Shown: one piece after another, positions 15,528-23,194 of the stretch
Layout: each line of letters opens with the position of its first letter
Numbering within the stretch: the stretch's first letter is position 1
Assembly: GCF_022601875.1 (NCBI RefSeq)
Contig: NZ_JAKVIP010000014.1
Coordinates: 62,001-126,000 of the forward strand
Direction of reading: 5' to 3'
From: Chryseobacterium sp. SSA4.19
Lineage (GTDB): Bacteria > Bacteroidota > Bacteroidia > Flavobacteriales > Weeksellaceae
Length of the DNA: 64,000 nucleotides
The notes under the pieces: model-generated
Told to the model about the DNA's origin: nothing
Database searches by the model: none
What the model saw: the letters and a program-made list of their open reading frames with translations, nothing else
Program-made: the position numbers and the translations under genes

Positions 15528-16598
15528 CTAAACAGTTTCCATAACATGATCAACCAATACTCTCCATCCGAAAGGATCATCGGCAAGGTTCGTCTGCAGG
15601 TCAACCAAATCTTTCTTTAACGAAACTGCATAGCTTTCTTCGTCTGACAGTCTTGGCAATTCCAGCTTATCTCCGTTATACCCTAAAGCCTGGAAAACGG
15701 TAGTTACAACCGCTGTTCCTACGCCCCAAACTTCTTTCAACGTGCCGTTTTTCTGAGCTTCTATAACATCTTTTACCTTAATCGGTTCTACCTTTACCTC
15801 AATCCCTTTCTTTTTAGCAAGTTGGATAAAACTATCTCTAGTAACACCGTCCAGGATCTTTTCAGAAGTCGGCGGGGTGAAAATCGTATCGTTGATTCTT
15901 ACAAATACATTCATCGTTCCGCTTTCTTCAAAATATTCATGGGTAGCATCATCTGTCCAGATAATCTGCTCGTATCCCTCTTCGATAGCCAGCTGCGTAG
16001 GATAAAAAGAAGCCGCATAATTACCGGCAGCTTTTGCAGAACCTACTCCTCCGCTTGCCGCTCTTGAATAATGGTCTGAGATCTTCACAGAAACCGGCTC
16101 TGTGTAATAACTTTTTGCCGGTGTTGCTACAATTGCAAACATGTATTTATTAGCTACCCTCGCCTTCAAAGCTTCTTCAGTAGCAAAAATCAAAGGTCTG
16201 ATGTATAAAGAATTGCCTTCTCCCGTTGGGATCCAGTCTCTGTCTAAGTCAACCAGCGCTTTCAGTCCGTCTAAAAATATTTCTTCAGTTACTTCAGGCA
16301 TTGCCAGACGCTTTGCCGATTTATTGATACGTTCAAAATTCTTTTCGGGCCTGAAAAGGAAAACCTGTCCGTCTTTGTCTTTATAGGCTTTCATACCTTC
16401 AAAACAAGCCTGTCCGTAGTTTACTCCCATCATGGCAGGGGTAAATGCTAAAGGACCATAAGGAACCAACTTCACATCTCCCCACTTTCCATCTTCATAT
16501 TCACAGATCACCATGTGATCGATGAAAGTATTTCCAAAAGAAAAATTTTCCGGATCGAATGTAGAAATTCTGGAGTTTTCAGTTTTTTGAATTATCAT
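15528..16598 (-). CDS. ilvE: Branched-chain amino acid aminotransferase
   Basis: PLP enzyme of fold type IV (356 residues) that interconverts leucine, isoleucine and valine with their 2-oxo acids. Signals include MGVNYGQACFEGMKAYK, the PLP lysine in GSAKAAGNYAAS near residue 195, and EYFEESGTMNVFV with the conserved Glu near 235. Length fits the group-II BCAT family (long form, no class-II-only residues). Monocistronic: a terminator follows at 15478 and the next gene upstream is divergent (mnmD). The fit with the family is full length. Confidence 0.96.
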   Translation of the reverse strand: MIIQKTENSRISTFDPENFSFGNTFIDHMVICEYEDGKWGDVKLVPYGPLAFTPAMMGVNYGQACFEGMKAYKDKDGQVFLFRPEKNFERINKSAKRLAMPEVTEEIFLDGLKALVDLDRDWIPTGEGNSLYIRPLIFATEEALKARVANKYMFAIVATPAKSYYTEPVSVKISDHYSRAASGGVGSAKAAGNYAASFYPTQLAIEEGYEQIIWTDDATHEYFEESGTMNVFVRINDTIFTPPTSEKILDGVTRDSFIQLAKKKGIEVKVEPIKVKDVIEAQKNGTLKEVWGVGTAVVTTVFQALGYNGDKLELPRLSDEESYAVSLKKDLVDLQTNLADDPFGWRVLVDHVMETV

Positions 16599-16662
16599 TT
16601 CTAAAATTTTTTATGATGTTCCACAAATTTAACATAATTTTCTAAATATAAAAATTTTAGAG

Positions 16663-16670
16663 TAAATTTG
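16663..16670 (+). promoter_or_regulatory. -7 promoter element for mnmD
   Basis: TAAATTTG, a perfect TAnnTTTG -7 element, 12 bases before the TTG start at 16683. The transcript would start within a few bases of the start codon, giving a very short or absent leader. Confidence 0.5.
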
Positions 16671-16682
16671 TAAAAAAATAGC

Positions 16683-17360
16683 TTGAAAAGAGAAATAAGA
16701 GCCACAAACGATGGAAGTAAAACACTGTTTATCAATGAATTGAATGAAAACTATCATTCTCATCACGGAGCCCTTCAGGAAGCCAAACATGTGTTTATTA
16801 AAAATGGACTTATTCTGATAAATGATTATGAAATTAATATTTTAGAACTCGGTTTTGGAACAGGTTTGAATGTTTTGGTAACAATTAATGAATATTTAAA
16901 AACTGACAAAAATCATATCATTAATTATTTTTCTCTCGAAAAATATCCCATAAATGAATCTGAAATGAATGATTTAGCCTATGCGGAGCTTTTTGATGAC
17001 CAGGAATTTAAAAATATTTATCATAAAGTTCACAATGCAGATTGGGAAAAACCTGTTGAAATCATTAAAGGATTCCATCTTAAAAAGATCCAATGTGACT
17101 TCTTTGACCTGAAAAACATAGAGTTACCTCCGATTAATCTTGTTTATTATGACTGCTTCGGAGCAAGAGTACAGCCTGACCTTTGGGAAAAGCCGTTATT
17201 TGAACTGGTGGCTCATAAAATGAAGGTTAACGGATTATTAACAACCTATTCGTCAAAAGGAAGTGTAAGAAGAGTCCTGCAGGAGCTGAATTTTAAAGTA
17301 GAGAAAAAACAGGGGCCTCCAGGAAAAAGGGAAATGATAAATGCAATTAAGTTAAGCTGA
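16683..17360 (+). CDS. mnmD: tRNA 5-methylaminomethyl-2-thiouridine methyltransferase (MnmD)
   Basis: SAM-dependent methyltransferase (225 residues) completing the mnm5s2U wobble modification in tRNAs. It equals the N-terminal half of the bifunctional MnmC. Motifs are HSHHGALQEAKHVFIKNGL near residues 21-39, SAM loop ELGFGTGLNVL, and YYDCFGARVQPDLWE in the catalytic region. The only in-frame initiation codon before the conserved N-terminus is TTG at 16683; an in-frame TAA lies four codons upstream, so a TTG start is likely. It is divergent from ilvE and shares the promoter gap with it. Confidence 0.88.
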   Translation: MKREIRATNDGSKTLFINELNENYHSHHGALQEAKHVFIKNGLILINDYEINILELGFGTGLNVLVTINEYLKTDKNHIINYFSLEKYPINESEMNDLAYAELFDDQEFKNIYHKVHNADWEKPVEIIKGFHLKKIQCDFFDLKNIELPPINLVYYDCFGARVQPDLWEKPLFELVAHKMKVNGLLTTYSSKGSVRRVLQELNFKVEKKQGPPGKREMINAIKLS

Positions 17361-17509
17361 CATTCAATATTTAATCATAATCTGTTAAAAGCAGAAAGAT
17401 TTACAATGATTAACTGCTTGTTTTATTGATCGGTTTTATCAAACACATGTCCCACACATCCATCCTGTTTTATCAAAATTTCTTACATTAGCTTTACCAA
17501 ATATTATAT

Positions 17510-17926
17510 ATGATAGACAAGATTAACGTCAGAGCGTATGCCTGTGCTGTAAAAGACGAGAAAGTCCTGACTTTATTTGAAGAATACGCCGGGGAAGCTC
17601 TGATGAAGTTTCCGGGTGGCGGACTTGAATATGGTGAAGGGTTAGTGGAATGCCTCCACCGCGAATTTGATGAAGAGCTTAATGTAAAAATTGAAATTAA
17701 AGAACATTTGTATACTCAGGAAGATTTTCTGGTTTCTCGTTTCAGAGACAATGAGCAGTTGCTTACCATTTATTATTTGGTCAATATTATCAATGAAGAA
17801 GATTTTCTGATCCTTGATCCCTGTATTGAAAAAACAGAATGGGTTGAGATTAACAGACCTGATAATCCCTTCCCTTTGCCGGTAGATAAAATCGTATTTG
17901 ATAAACTGAAAGAAAAATTCCTGTAA
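17510..17926 (+). CDS. Nudix hydrolase
   Basis: A 138-residue cytoplasmic pyrophosphohydrolase of the Nudix family. The Nudix box is complete at about residues 36-58: GGGLEYGEGLVECL followed by HREFDEELNV, giving G-x5-E-x7-REFDEE. No substrate-specific motif could be recognised, so it may act on a nucleoside diphosphate derivative. The stop codon lies inside a long terminator hairpin (17913-17948) shared with the convergent DUF4294 gene. Its promoter region (17361-17509) has no distinct element. Confidence 0.92.
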   Translation: MIDKINVRAYACAVKDEKVLTLFEEYAGEALMKFPGGGLEYGEGLVECLHREFDEELNVKIEIKEHLYTQEDFLVSRFRDNEQLLTIYYLVNIINEEDFLILDPCIEKTEWVEINRPDNPFPLPVDKIVFDKLKEKFL

Positions 17927-17948
17927 GCCACTGCCTACAGGAATTTTT
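17913..17948. terminator. Bidirectional terminator overlapping the Nudix stop codon
   Basis: A perfect 13-pair stem: AAAAATTCCTGTA (17913-17925) and TACAGGAATTTTT (17936-17948) with a ten-base loop. It serves the + strand Nudix gene and the convergent minus-strand gene ending at 17959. Confidence 0.85.
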
Positions 17949-17958
17949 ATATGTTTGA

Positions 17959-18663
17959 TTATTTGTAAACTTTAAAGTCCTTTGCTCCGGGATAAGGCTG
18001 CAGGTAGCCGGAATTCCAGTTGGACTGTAAGAGAGATTCCAAATACTGATCCGTTCTGTTAGCATGAGGATCATATTTATCCTTGATATCGATATCCGCC
18101 ATCTTTCCTTTTACGTTCCACCAGAAAGCACTCCATCCGCCTCTCAGTTCTTTAATGATTTCATACACGTTTTTTCCGGTTGCCCGGTTCATCAGTTTGG
18201 CAAAAATCTGGCCTTCTGTTGTAGTAAGATCTCTTAGCTGCTTTTCGTACTGATCGGCGAGCATATTTTGTCTGTCTTTTACGTATTTTCTCTTCGACTT
18301 ACTGTCCAGATCAGTCATATCCTTCTGAATATCCCGGTATTGTTGCAGAGCTGCTACAAACAAAGGATACACCCGGTATAATTTTTTATTAAGAAACAGA
18401 TAATAATTTCTATCGAGCTGATTATTAAATTTCGGTTTATTGATCAATACCAGCTCATCCATCACGACTACGGTTTCACCATTAATCTCATACACCTTCA
18501 TTTTCTGTCTCTCGTCGTAATAATACTTTTTACCAAACTCATCTGTTTTCAACAGTTCCTGAGGGTATTGGCTTAAAGGAATTGCAATAACAGAATCCCG
18601 CTGACCAAAGACTGAGGCTCCTAAAAAGAAAAGAAAAAGAGCTATAATCTTGTTAAATTTCAT
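17959..18663 (-). CDS. DUF4294 exported protein
   Basis: A 234-residue protein with a signal peptide (MKFNKIIALFLFFLGASVFG) and a DUF4294-like body: VYEINGETVVVMDELVLINK early, the Lys/Arg-rich segment DLDSKSKRKYVKDRQNML in the middle, and KLMNRATGKNVYEIIKELRGGWSAFWW late, which I remember as family hallmarks in Flavobacteria. Function is unknown; the location is periplasmic or outer membrane. It is divergent from the M42 peptidase gene at 18717 across 53 bases. Confidence 0.85.
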   Translation of the reverse strand: MKFNKIIALFLFFLGASVFGQRDSVIAIPLSQYPQELLKTDEFGKKYYYDERQKMKVYEINGETVVVMDELVLINKPKFNNQLDRNYYLFLNKKLYRVYPLFVAALQQYRDIQKDMTDLDSKSKRKYVKDRQNMLADQYEKQLRDLTTTEGQIFAKLMNRATGKNVYEIIKELRGGWSAFWWNVKGKMADIDIKDKYDPHANRTDQYLESLLQSNWNSGYLQPYPGAKDFKVYK

Positions 18664-18716
18664 TATTTTTACACCTATTTACAGCAAAAATTAAACGCAA
18701 AAATCATTCCTTTTTT

Positions 18717-19793
18717 ATGAAATTTGATAAGAAATCTATAAAATTTTTAGAAAAATATTTAAACACTTCATCACCAACAGGCTATGAACATGAAGGACAA
18801 AAAGTATGGATGGATTACATCAGGCCTTATGTTGACCGTATTGAAGTAGATCATTACGGAACCTGCTATGGAATCATCAATCCTGAAGCAGAATTTAAAG
18901 TAGTGATTGAAGCACATGCCGATGAAATTTCATGGTATGTAAATTATATTACGGATGACGGTTTGATTTATGTGATCCGAAACGGAGGATCGGATCAGAC
19001 GATTGCACCTTCCAAAGTGGTCCATATTCATGGTGAAAAAGGAATTGTAAAAGGGGTCTTCGGATGGCCGGCGATCCATACCAGAAGTGCCAATCAAAAC
19101 GAACCGACTCCGAAAATTGAAAATATTTTCATCGATTGTGGTGCTGTTTCAAAAAAAGAAGTGGAAGATATGGGGATTTATGTAGGTTGCATGATTACCT
19201 ATCCTGATGAATTTTTTGAAATGAATGACCGGTATTTTGTATGCCGGGCGCTGGATAACAGAATCGGAGGATTTATGATTGCCGAAGTGGCCAGACTTTT
19301 AAAAGAAAATAAAAATACAATCCCATTCGGGCTCTATATCACCAATTCGGTTCAGGAAGAGGTGGGATTATACGGAGCCGATATGATTGCAGATACCATC
19401 AAACCGAATATTGCCATTGTCACAGATGTTACCCATGACACCACAACCCCGATGATTGAAAAGAAAAAAGAAGGCGATCAGAAATGTGGAGACGGGCCGG
19501 TAGTGTTTTTTGCTCCGAGCATTCATCATACCATCAGGGAATTAATTATTGATACGGCAAAAGACAAAAATATTCCTTTCCAAAGAGCTGCGGCAAGCCG
19601 GGCTACGGGAACTGATACCGATGCATTTGCTCATTCCAATGGCGGAGTACCGAGTGCACTCATTTCCCTGCCTTTGCGATATATGCACACTACAGTGGAA
19701 ATGGTTTCTAAAGAAGATGTTGCAAACGTTATTAAGCTGATTTATGAAACTCTTCTGAAAATACAGCCGGAAATGAAGTTAAAGTACCACTAA
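18717..19793 (+). CDS. M42 family aminopeptidase (glutamyl/TET type)
   Basis: Cytoplasmic di-metal aminopeptidase of 358 residues; M42 proteins assemble into tetrahedral 12-mers that degrade peptides. All ligands are visible: EAHADEISWYV (His and Asp near residues 65-67), CRALDNRIGG, the catalytic pair in SVQEEVGLYGA, TDVTHDTTTP, and RYMHTTVEM (His near 319). The N-terminal SPTGYEHEGQKVWMDYI is typical. The neighbour is divergent DUF4294; rpe follows after a hairpin-forming gap. Confidence 0.92.
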   Translation: MKFDKKSIKFLEKYLNTSSPTGYEHEGQKVWMDYIRPYVDRIEVDHYGTCYGIINPEAEFKVVIEAHADEISWYVNYITDDGLIYVIRNGGSDQTIAPSKVVHIHGEKGIVKGVFGWPAIHTRSANQNEPTPKIENIFIDCGAVSKKEVEDMGIYVGCMITYPDEFFEMNDRYFVCRALDNRIGGFMIAEVARLLKENKNTIPFGLYITNSVQEEVGLYGADMIADTIKPNIAIVTDVTHDTTTPMIEKKKEGDQKCGDGPVVFFAPSIHHTIRELIIDTAKDKNIPFQRAAASRATGTDTDAFAHSNGGVPSALISLPLRYMHTTVEMVSKEDVANVIKLIYETLLKIQPEMKLKYH

Positions 19794-19800
19794 AGACTAT

Positions 19801-19871
19801 AAGATATCAGACAACAGATACAAGACTTGATACATTATGTCAAAAACTTTAAGTCTGGAGTCTGATATCTT
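19801..19871 (+). repeat. Nested inverted repeat in the intergenic region
   Basis: AAGATATCAGAC (19801-19812) is a perfect inverted copy of GTCTGATATCTT (19860-19871), and within it AGACTT (19823-19828) pairs with AAGTCT (19851-19856). The two nested arms give a long hairpin between the M42 peptidase and rpe. It lacks a T-run and so is a poor terminator. It resembles short mobile palindromes such as those at 499-614, but the sequence differs. Confidence 0.6.
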
Positions 19872-19899
19872 TTATCTCAACATCTTATAAAAAATAAAA

Positions 19900-20550
19900 A
19901 TGAAAACAAAGCTTATCGCTCCTTCCCTGTTAGCTGCAGATTTCGGGAACCTGCAAAGAGATATTGAAATGGTGAACAATTCACAGGCAGACTGGTTTCA
20001 TATTGATATCATGGACGGCAGATTCGTTCCCAACATCTCCTATGGTTTTCCGGTGATGAAAACTGTTCAGCAGCATGCTAAAAAATTCGTAGACGTTCAT
20101 TTAATGATTGTAGAACCTGAAAAATATATTGAGGAATTTATTGCTCATGGTGCAGATTTAATTTCTGTTCATTATGAAGCATGTACCCATCTTCACAGGA
20201 CAATACATCATATTCAGAGTTTAGGCGCAAAAGCAGGAGTTGTATTAAACCCCTCCACTCCCGTGCTGATGCTGGAAGATATTATTGCTGATGTGGATCT
20301 TGTTTTATTAATGAGCGTAAATCCAGGGTTCGGAGGGCAAAAATTTATTGAGAATACGTATAAAAAAATTGCTGAAACAAAAGATTTGATCTTAAGCAAC
20401 AACTCAACTGCCCTGATTGAAATTGATGGCGGAGTTAACCTGGACAATGCCGCTAAACTTTTTGATGCCGGTGCTGATGTCCTGGTGGCAGGAAATGCGG
20501 TTTTCTCTGCGGAAAGCCCTGAAAAAACCATAGAACTGATGAAGATTTAA
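19900..20550 (+). CDS. rpe: Ribulose-phosphate 3-epimerase
   Basis: TIM-barrel enzyme of 216 residues interconverting ribulose 5-phosphate and xylulose 5-phosphate in the pentose phosphate pathway. Diagnostic motifs: APSLLAADFGNL, WFHIDIMDGRFVPNI, VDVHLMIVEPEKYI, MSVNPGFGGQKFI and EIDGGVNLDNA, in the expected order, with the metal-binding His and Asp residues present. Length is normal. A strong terminator (20581) separates it from the converging RiPP operon. Confidence 0.97.
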   Translation: MKTKLIAPSLLAADFGNLQRDIEMVNNSQADWFHIDIMDGRFVPNISYGFPVMKTVQQHAKKFVDVHLMIVEPEKYIEEFIAHGADLISVHYEACTHLHRTIHHIQSLGAKAGVVLNPSTPVLMLEDIIADVDLVLLMSVNPGFGGQKFIENTYKKIAETKDLILSNNSTALIEIDGGVNLDNAAKLFDAGADVLVAGNAVFSAESPEKTIELMKI

Positions 20551-20580
20551 TCTTTATACAAATAGTAATAAAAATATAAA

Positions 20581-20606
20581 AAGGCAGCTTATGGGAGCTG
20601 CCTTAC
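20581..20606. terminator. Bidirectional terminator after rpe and after the MNIO gene
   Basis: AAGGCAGCT (20581-20589) pairs with AGCTGCCTT (20596-20604), with six bases between. The minus strand continues into a T-rich run and can end the MNIO transcript; the plus side is weaker. The 240 bases that follow hold no coding signal on either strand. Confidence 0.75.
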
Positions 20607-20843
20607 TCTTTTGAAAATCTGAGCCGTTAATGGTTATTAGTATTTAAGACTTTAATGCTTAAATTTTCTGTTCTAATGCTGATGTAAAGATGATAAAAAA
20701 TATGATACCATGCATCCGTAGAAATACGTAATCTCATTTTCAGTATTTATACGCAATCATAGCAGATTTTTAGTCAGTCAAGACTTACAATTGATTCCAA
20801 TAAAAACCTTTAGTGATTTAAATACAGACCTTTAGATCCGTTC

Positions 20844-21935
20844 TCAATAAGGATTCCATTTTTTAATAATGTTTTCAGCCGTTTTTATCATTTCCAGATC
20901 CCAGCTCGCCGTATTGAAATAAGTAAATGGATAATTTCGTATGGTTTCCTGATTTTCTTTTTCAAATAGCATTTTAGTAAGGAGGGCCTGCTCCTGATAA
21001 AGCAAAAGATCTTCCAGAGGTTCTTCCTGTAAAAATTCCGGCTTTACCCATTTTTCAATAACCGATTCAGCACTACTGTCATCCATTATTTTTCGTACCC
21101 TTCTAAAATCGTGTAAGAAATTTTGTATTTCTTTTTTTGTTTTAATGGAATTTCCAAGCCTTTCTATAATAATATAATTCAAATGATGACATTTTTCAAG
21201 AACGAAAGGAAGTATGGAAAACAGTTCTTTTGGTATACAGTCATCATGAGTATCGCGCCTGACCATGCTGATCTTCCCATACACACTTTCTTGCCAGCTT
21301 CCTCCTGACAGATGTACTTCTTTTACTTTATTTAAAGGATAAGAATTAATAATCTCTTTTATATCCATACGGAAATTATGAGCCTGGCAATAGATATTAT
21401 GAAGGTCCAGAATCAGAAAACCATCGATGTCCCGGATAAGCTGATCTAAAAAATCACCCTGTTGCTTTATATCATCTGCCGAAAAAGAAAATGCAAGATT
21501 TTCTAAACCTACAGGAATCTCTAAAACATTCTGCAATCTGGACAACCGGTCTTTTCCGATTTGTAAAGTTTTTGAGCATAGAGGCACAGGCAAAGGAATT
21601 CCCTGATGAAAATTTTCAGTATTCATAAAGCCAAAATGTTCAGTAATATGGCTGTATTTACGTTTTTGAGTTTCTAATTTCAAACTATCAAGCCATTGCT
21701 GCTGACGGCTTGTCCATTTTGCATCAAATAAAGAATAATAGACTCCATGCCCGATCAGCCGGTTATTATCTGAATAAAAATCGATAAGATTTGAGAGCCA
21801 GTTTGGCTCTTCAGCATTGAAAAACGTATCAAATGACCATTCCAGTACTTCTATTTCGCTATTCTGCAATAATGGTAAAATGGCGGAAACAAAATCTGTT
21901 TCTGCCATCATTGATAATCCTAGGTAAGGTTTCAT
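20844..21935 (-). CDS. DUF692 multinuclear non-haem iron oxidase (MNIO), RiPP tailoring enzyme
   Basis: A 363-residue TIM-barrel oxidase of the DUF692/MbnB family, whose members modify cysteine in ribosomal peptides with iron and oxygen. Putative metal ligands are in place: H63 in LIGHGVYYSL, H100 in ITEHFGF, E145/N146 in GLENLAF, D177 and N180 in LDLHNIYCQAHN, H208 in EVHLSGG, D228 and H230 in RRDTHDD, E259 in IIIERLGN. The barrel ends near residue 288; about 75 further residues form a helical tail (LLLYQEQALLTKMLFEKE). A precursor gene lies three bases upstream. No separate partner protein is encoded nearby, so the tail may play that part; that is inference. Confidence 0.88.
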   Translation of the reverse strand: MKPYLGLSMMAETDFVSAILPLLQNSEIEVLEWSFDTFFNAEEPNWLSNLIDFYSDNNRLIGHGVYYSLFDAKWTSRQQQWLDSLKLETQKRKYSHITEHFGFMNTENFHQGIPLPVPLCSKTLQIGKDRLSRLQNVLEIPVGLENLAFSFSADDIKQQGDFLDQLIRDIDGFLILDLHNIYCQAHNFRMDIKEIINSYPLNKVKEVHLSGGSWQESVYGKISMVRRDTHDDCIPKELFSILPFVLEKCHHLNYIIIERLGNSIKTKKEIQNFLHDFRRVRKIMDDSSAESVIEKWVKPEFLQEEPLEDLLLYQEQALLTKMLFEKENQETIRNYPFTYFNTASWDLEMIKTAENIIKKWNPY

Positions 21936-21938
21936 ATG

Positions 21939-22145
21939 TTATCCCATTCCACACGCAGGGCAATATCCTGAATGATGTACAACAGTATCTTTTTGCACTA
22001 CAGTTTTTGCAGTTGCCGGTTTTTTTGCAGGAACGGTACTGGTTTTTTTAGTAACTTTTTTTACTTTTTTAGTAATCGGCTTAGTAGTCTGGGCAGATAA
22101 GCTCACCGTTAGAAGACTGACCATTAATGCTGCTGGAATTTTCAT
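21939..22145 (-). CDS. Putative RiPP precursor with signal peptide and CPACGMG terminus
   Basis: A 68-residue peptide. Residues 1-18 look like a Sec signal peptide (MKIPAALMVSLLTVSLSA). Residues 20-53 are a Lys/Thr/Pro/Ala linker. The last twelve residues, HHSGYCPACGMG, carry the only two cysteines (C62 and C65) and end on Gly. Cys-Pro-x-Cys-Gly-Met-Gly termini next to DUF692 genes are, as I remember, the pattern of the Chryseobacterium ChrA precursor modified by ChrH. The gene directly precedes the MNIO gene, so the core is its likely substrate. The product may be secreted and bind metal, as proposed for bufferins. Nothing here shows the modification. Confidence 0.85.
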   Translation of the reverse strand: MKIPAALMVSLLTVSLSAQTTKPITKKVKKVTKKTSTVPAKKPATAKTVVQKDTVVHHSGYCPACGMG

Positions 22146-22216
22146 CTAATTATTTTTGGAAATGGCATCAATAAGTATTCCAATTTCCGGCTGTTGATTT
22201 TAAAAACAGGAGCTAA

Positions 22217-22224
22217 CAAATTTA
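22217..22224 (-). promoter_or_regulatory. -7 promoter element for the RiPP operon
   Basis: On the minus strand this reads TAAATTTG, a perfect TAnnTTTG -7 element about 70 bases before the precursor start at 22145. No clear TTTG is seen at -33. Confidence 0.4.
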
Positions 22225-22298
22225 TTAAGCCCTCAGCTGATGAATAAGATCTTCCGGCCCTTTTCATAACTTTATTCCATGCCAACACCTTACTTCAT

Positions 22299-22328
22299 AA
22301 AAAAATCCGGAGAAAACCATCTCCGGAT
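22299..22328 (-). terminator. Intrinsic terminator downstream of ndk
   Basis: ATCCGGAGA (22305-22313) pairs with TCTCCGGAT (22320-22328); the minus strand continues into a seven-T run. Confidence 0.85.
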
Positions 22329-22349
22329 CTGTATTTGAAACTATTTTTC

Positions 22350-22766
22350 TTAGAAAATTTCTCTTCCTGAAAAATGAAACTGTGCTTCGATGAGAGCATT
22401 TTCATCAGAATCAGAACCGTGAACGGCATTTTCCCCGATGCTTCTCGCAAACATTTTTCTGATGGTTCCCTCTGCAGCTTCAGCCGGATTAGTTGCTCCG
22501 ATTAAAGTTCTGAAATCTTCAACAGCATTATCTTTTTCTAAAACAGCAGCAACAATCGGCCCAGAACTCATAAACTCTACTAATTCTCCGTAGAATGGCC
22601 TTTCAGCATGTACTTCATAGAATTTTTTTGCATCCGCTACAGTAAGCTGAGTCAATTTCATTGCTTTGATTTTGAATCCTCCTTCTGAGATCTTTCCCAA
22701 TATCCCACCAATATGACCATCTGCAACAGCATCAGGCTTAATCATTGTGAATGTAATGTTAGACAT
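22350..22766 (-). CDS. ndk: Nucleoside diphosphate kinase
   Basis: Hexameric or tetrameric kinase of 138 residues that transfers the gamma phosphate between nucleoside triphosphates and diphosphates through a phosphohistidine. The start at 22766 gives the conserved N-terminus [13 protein letters not shown]; the open frame runs 11 codons further but is not conserved. The catalytic His is in [16 protein letters not shown] and the ATP-binding region [13 protein letters not shown] is present. Monocistronic, with a terminator at 22299. A TATTTTTG -7 element lies on the minus strand at 22796-22789. Confidence 0.97.
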   Translation of the reverse strand: MSNITFTMIKPDAVADGHIGGILGKISEGGFKIKAMKLTQLTVADAKKFYEVHAERPFYGELVEFMSSGPIVAAVLEKDNAVEDFRTLIGATNPAEAAEGTIRKMFARSIGENAVHGSDSDENALIEAQFHFSGREIF

Positions 22767-22872
22767 AACTATATATTTTTTAATGACGCAAAAATACAAA
22801 AAATAAATTGGAAAGGTGTTAAAATAATTTTAACACAATATAACTTAGATTAACAAATGTTAACATTATTAA

Positions 22873-22888
22873 TGGCACGCTAATTGCT
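22873..22888 (+). promoter_or_regulatory. Sigma-54 (RpoN) promoter
   Basis: TGGCACG (22873-22879), four bases, TTGCT (22884-22888): an exact match to the -24/-12 consensus TGGCACG-N4-TTGCW. The GG and GC elements are ten bases apart, as required. Transcription would begin near 22899, pointing into a gap with no large gene and ending at the terminator at 22942. I saw no second copy of this motif in the intergenic regions of the window. Confidence 0.75.
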
Positions 22889-22898
22889 ATTATAAAAG

Positions 22899-22966
22899 CG
22901 ATTCTCATGTTTAATTTGAGTTTTCATGGTTATTAGTTTTTACCCAGCTTCGGCTGGGTTTTTTAT
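22899..22966 (+). ncRNA. Candidate sigma-54-driven small transcript
   Basis: The interval between the predicted sigma-54 start site (about 22899) and the terminator tail is only about 66 bases. It contains an ATG at 22907 with nine codons (MFNLSFHGY) and a TAG at 22934-22936, then the terminator hairpin. Either a regulatory RNA or a leader peptide of nine residues is possible. Neither flanking gene (ndk and rsgA, both minus strand) could be served in this orientation. Confidence 0.5.
22942..22964 (+). terminator. Strong intrinsic terminator of the sigma-54 transcript
   Basis: ACCCAGC (22942-22948), loop TTCG, GCTGGGT (22953-22959), then a T-run: a stable GC-rich UUCG-type hairpin in plus orientation. 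Beyond it (22965-23194) the gap is AT-rich and I see nothing. Confidence 0.9.
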
Positions 22967-23194
22967 TGGCCGGAATTTTCCGTTCATCTTATCATAAATC
23001 TGATATAAGTTCACTGATTTACTAAATGAATTTACATGAATAAAAAATAAAGTATTAAAGCGATCTTTATATTGCTTTATAATTAATTCCTACTTTTCTG
23101 AAAATTGAGAATATTGCAGATTATGTTATATTTAAATAAAATTAAGTATTTTATATAGTAATAAGGTTATTGTAACTCTTGGGAAGAGAGGTAA

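Noticed and set aside
22907..22936. Calling the nine-codon ORF a gene
   Set aside because: Too short to support without expression or conservation data; described as part of the candidate transcript instead.
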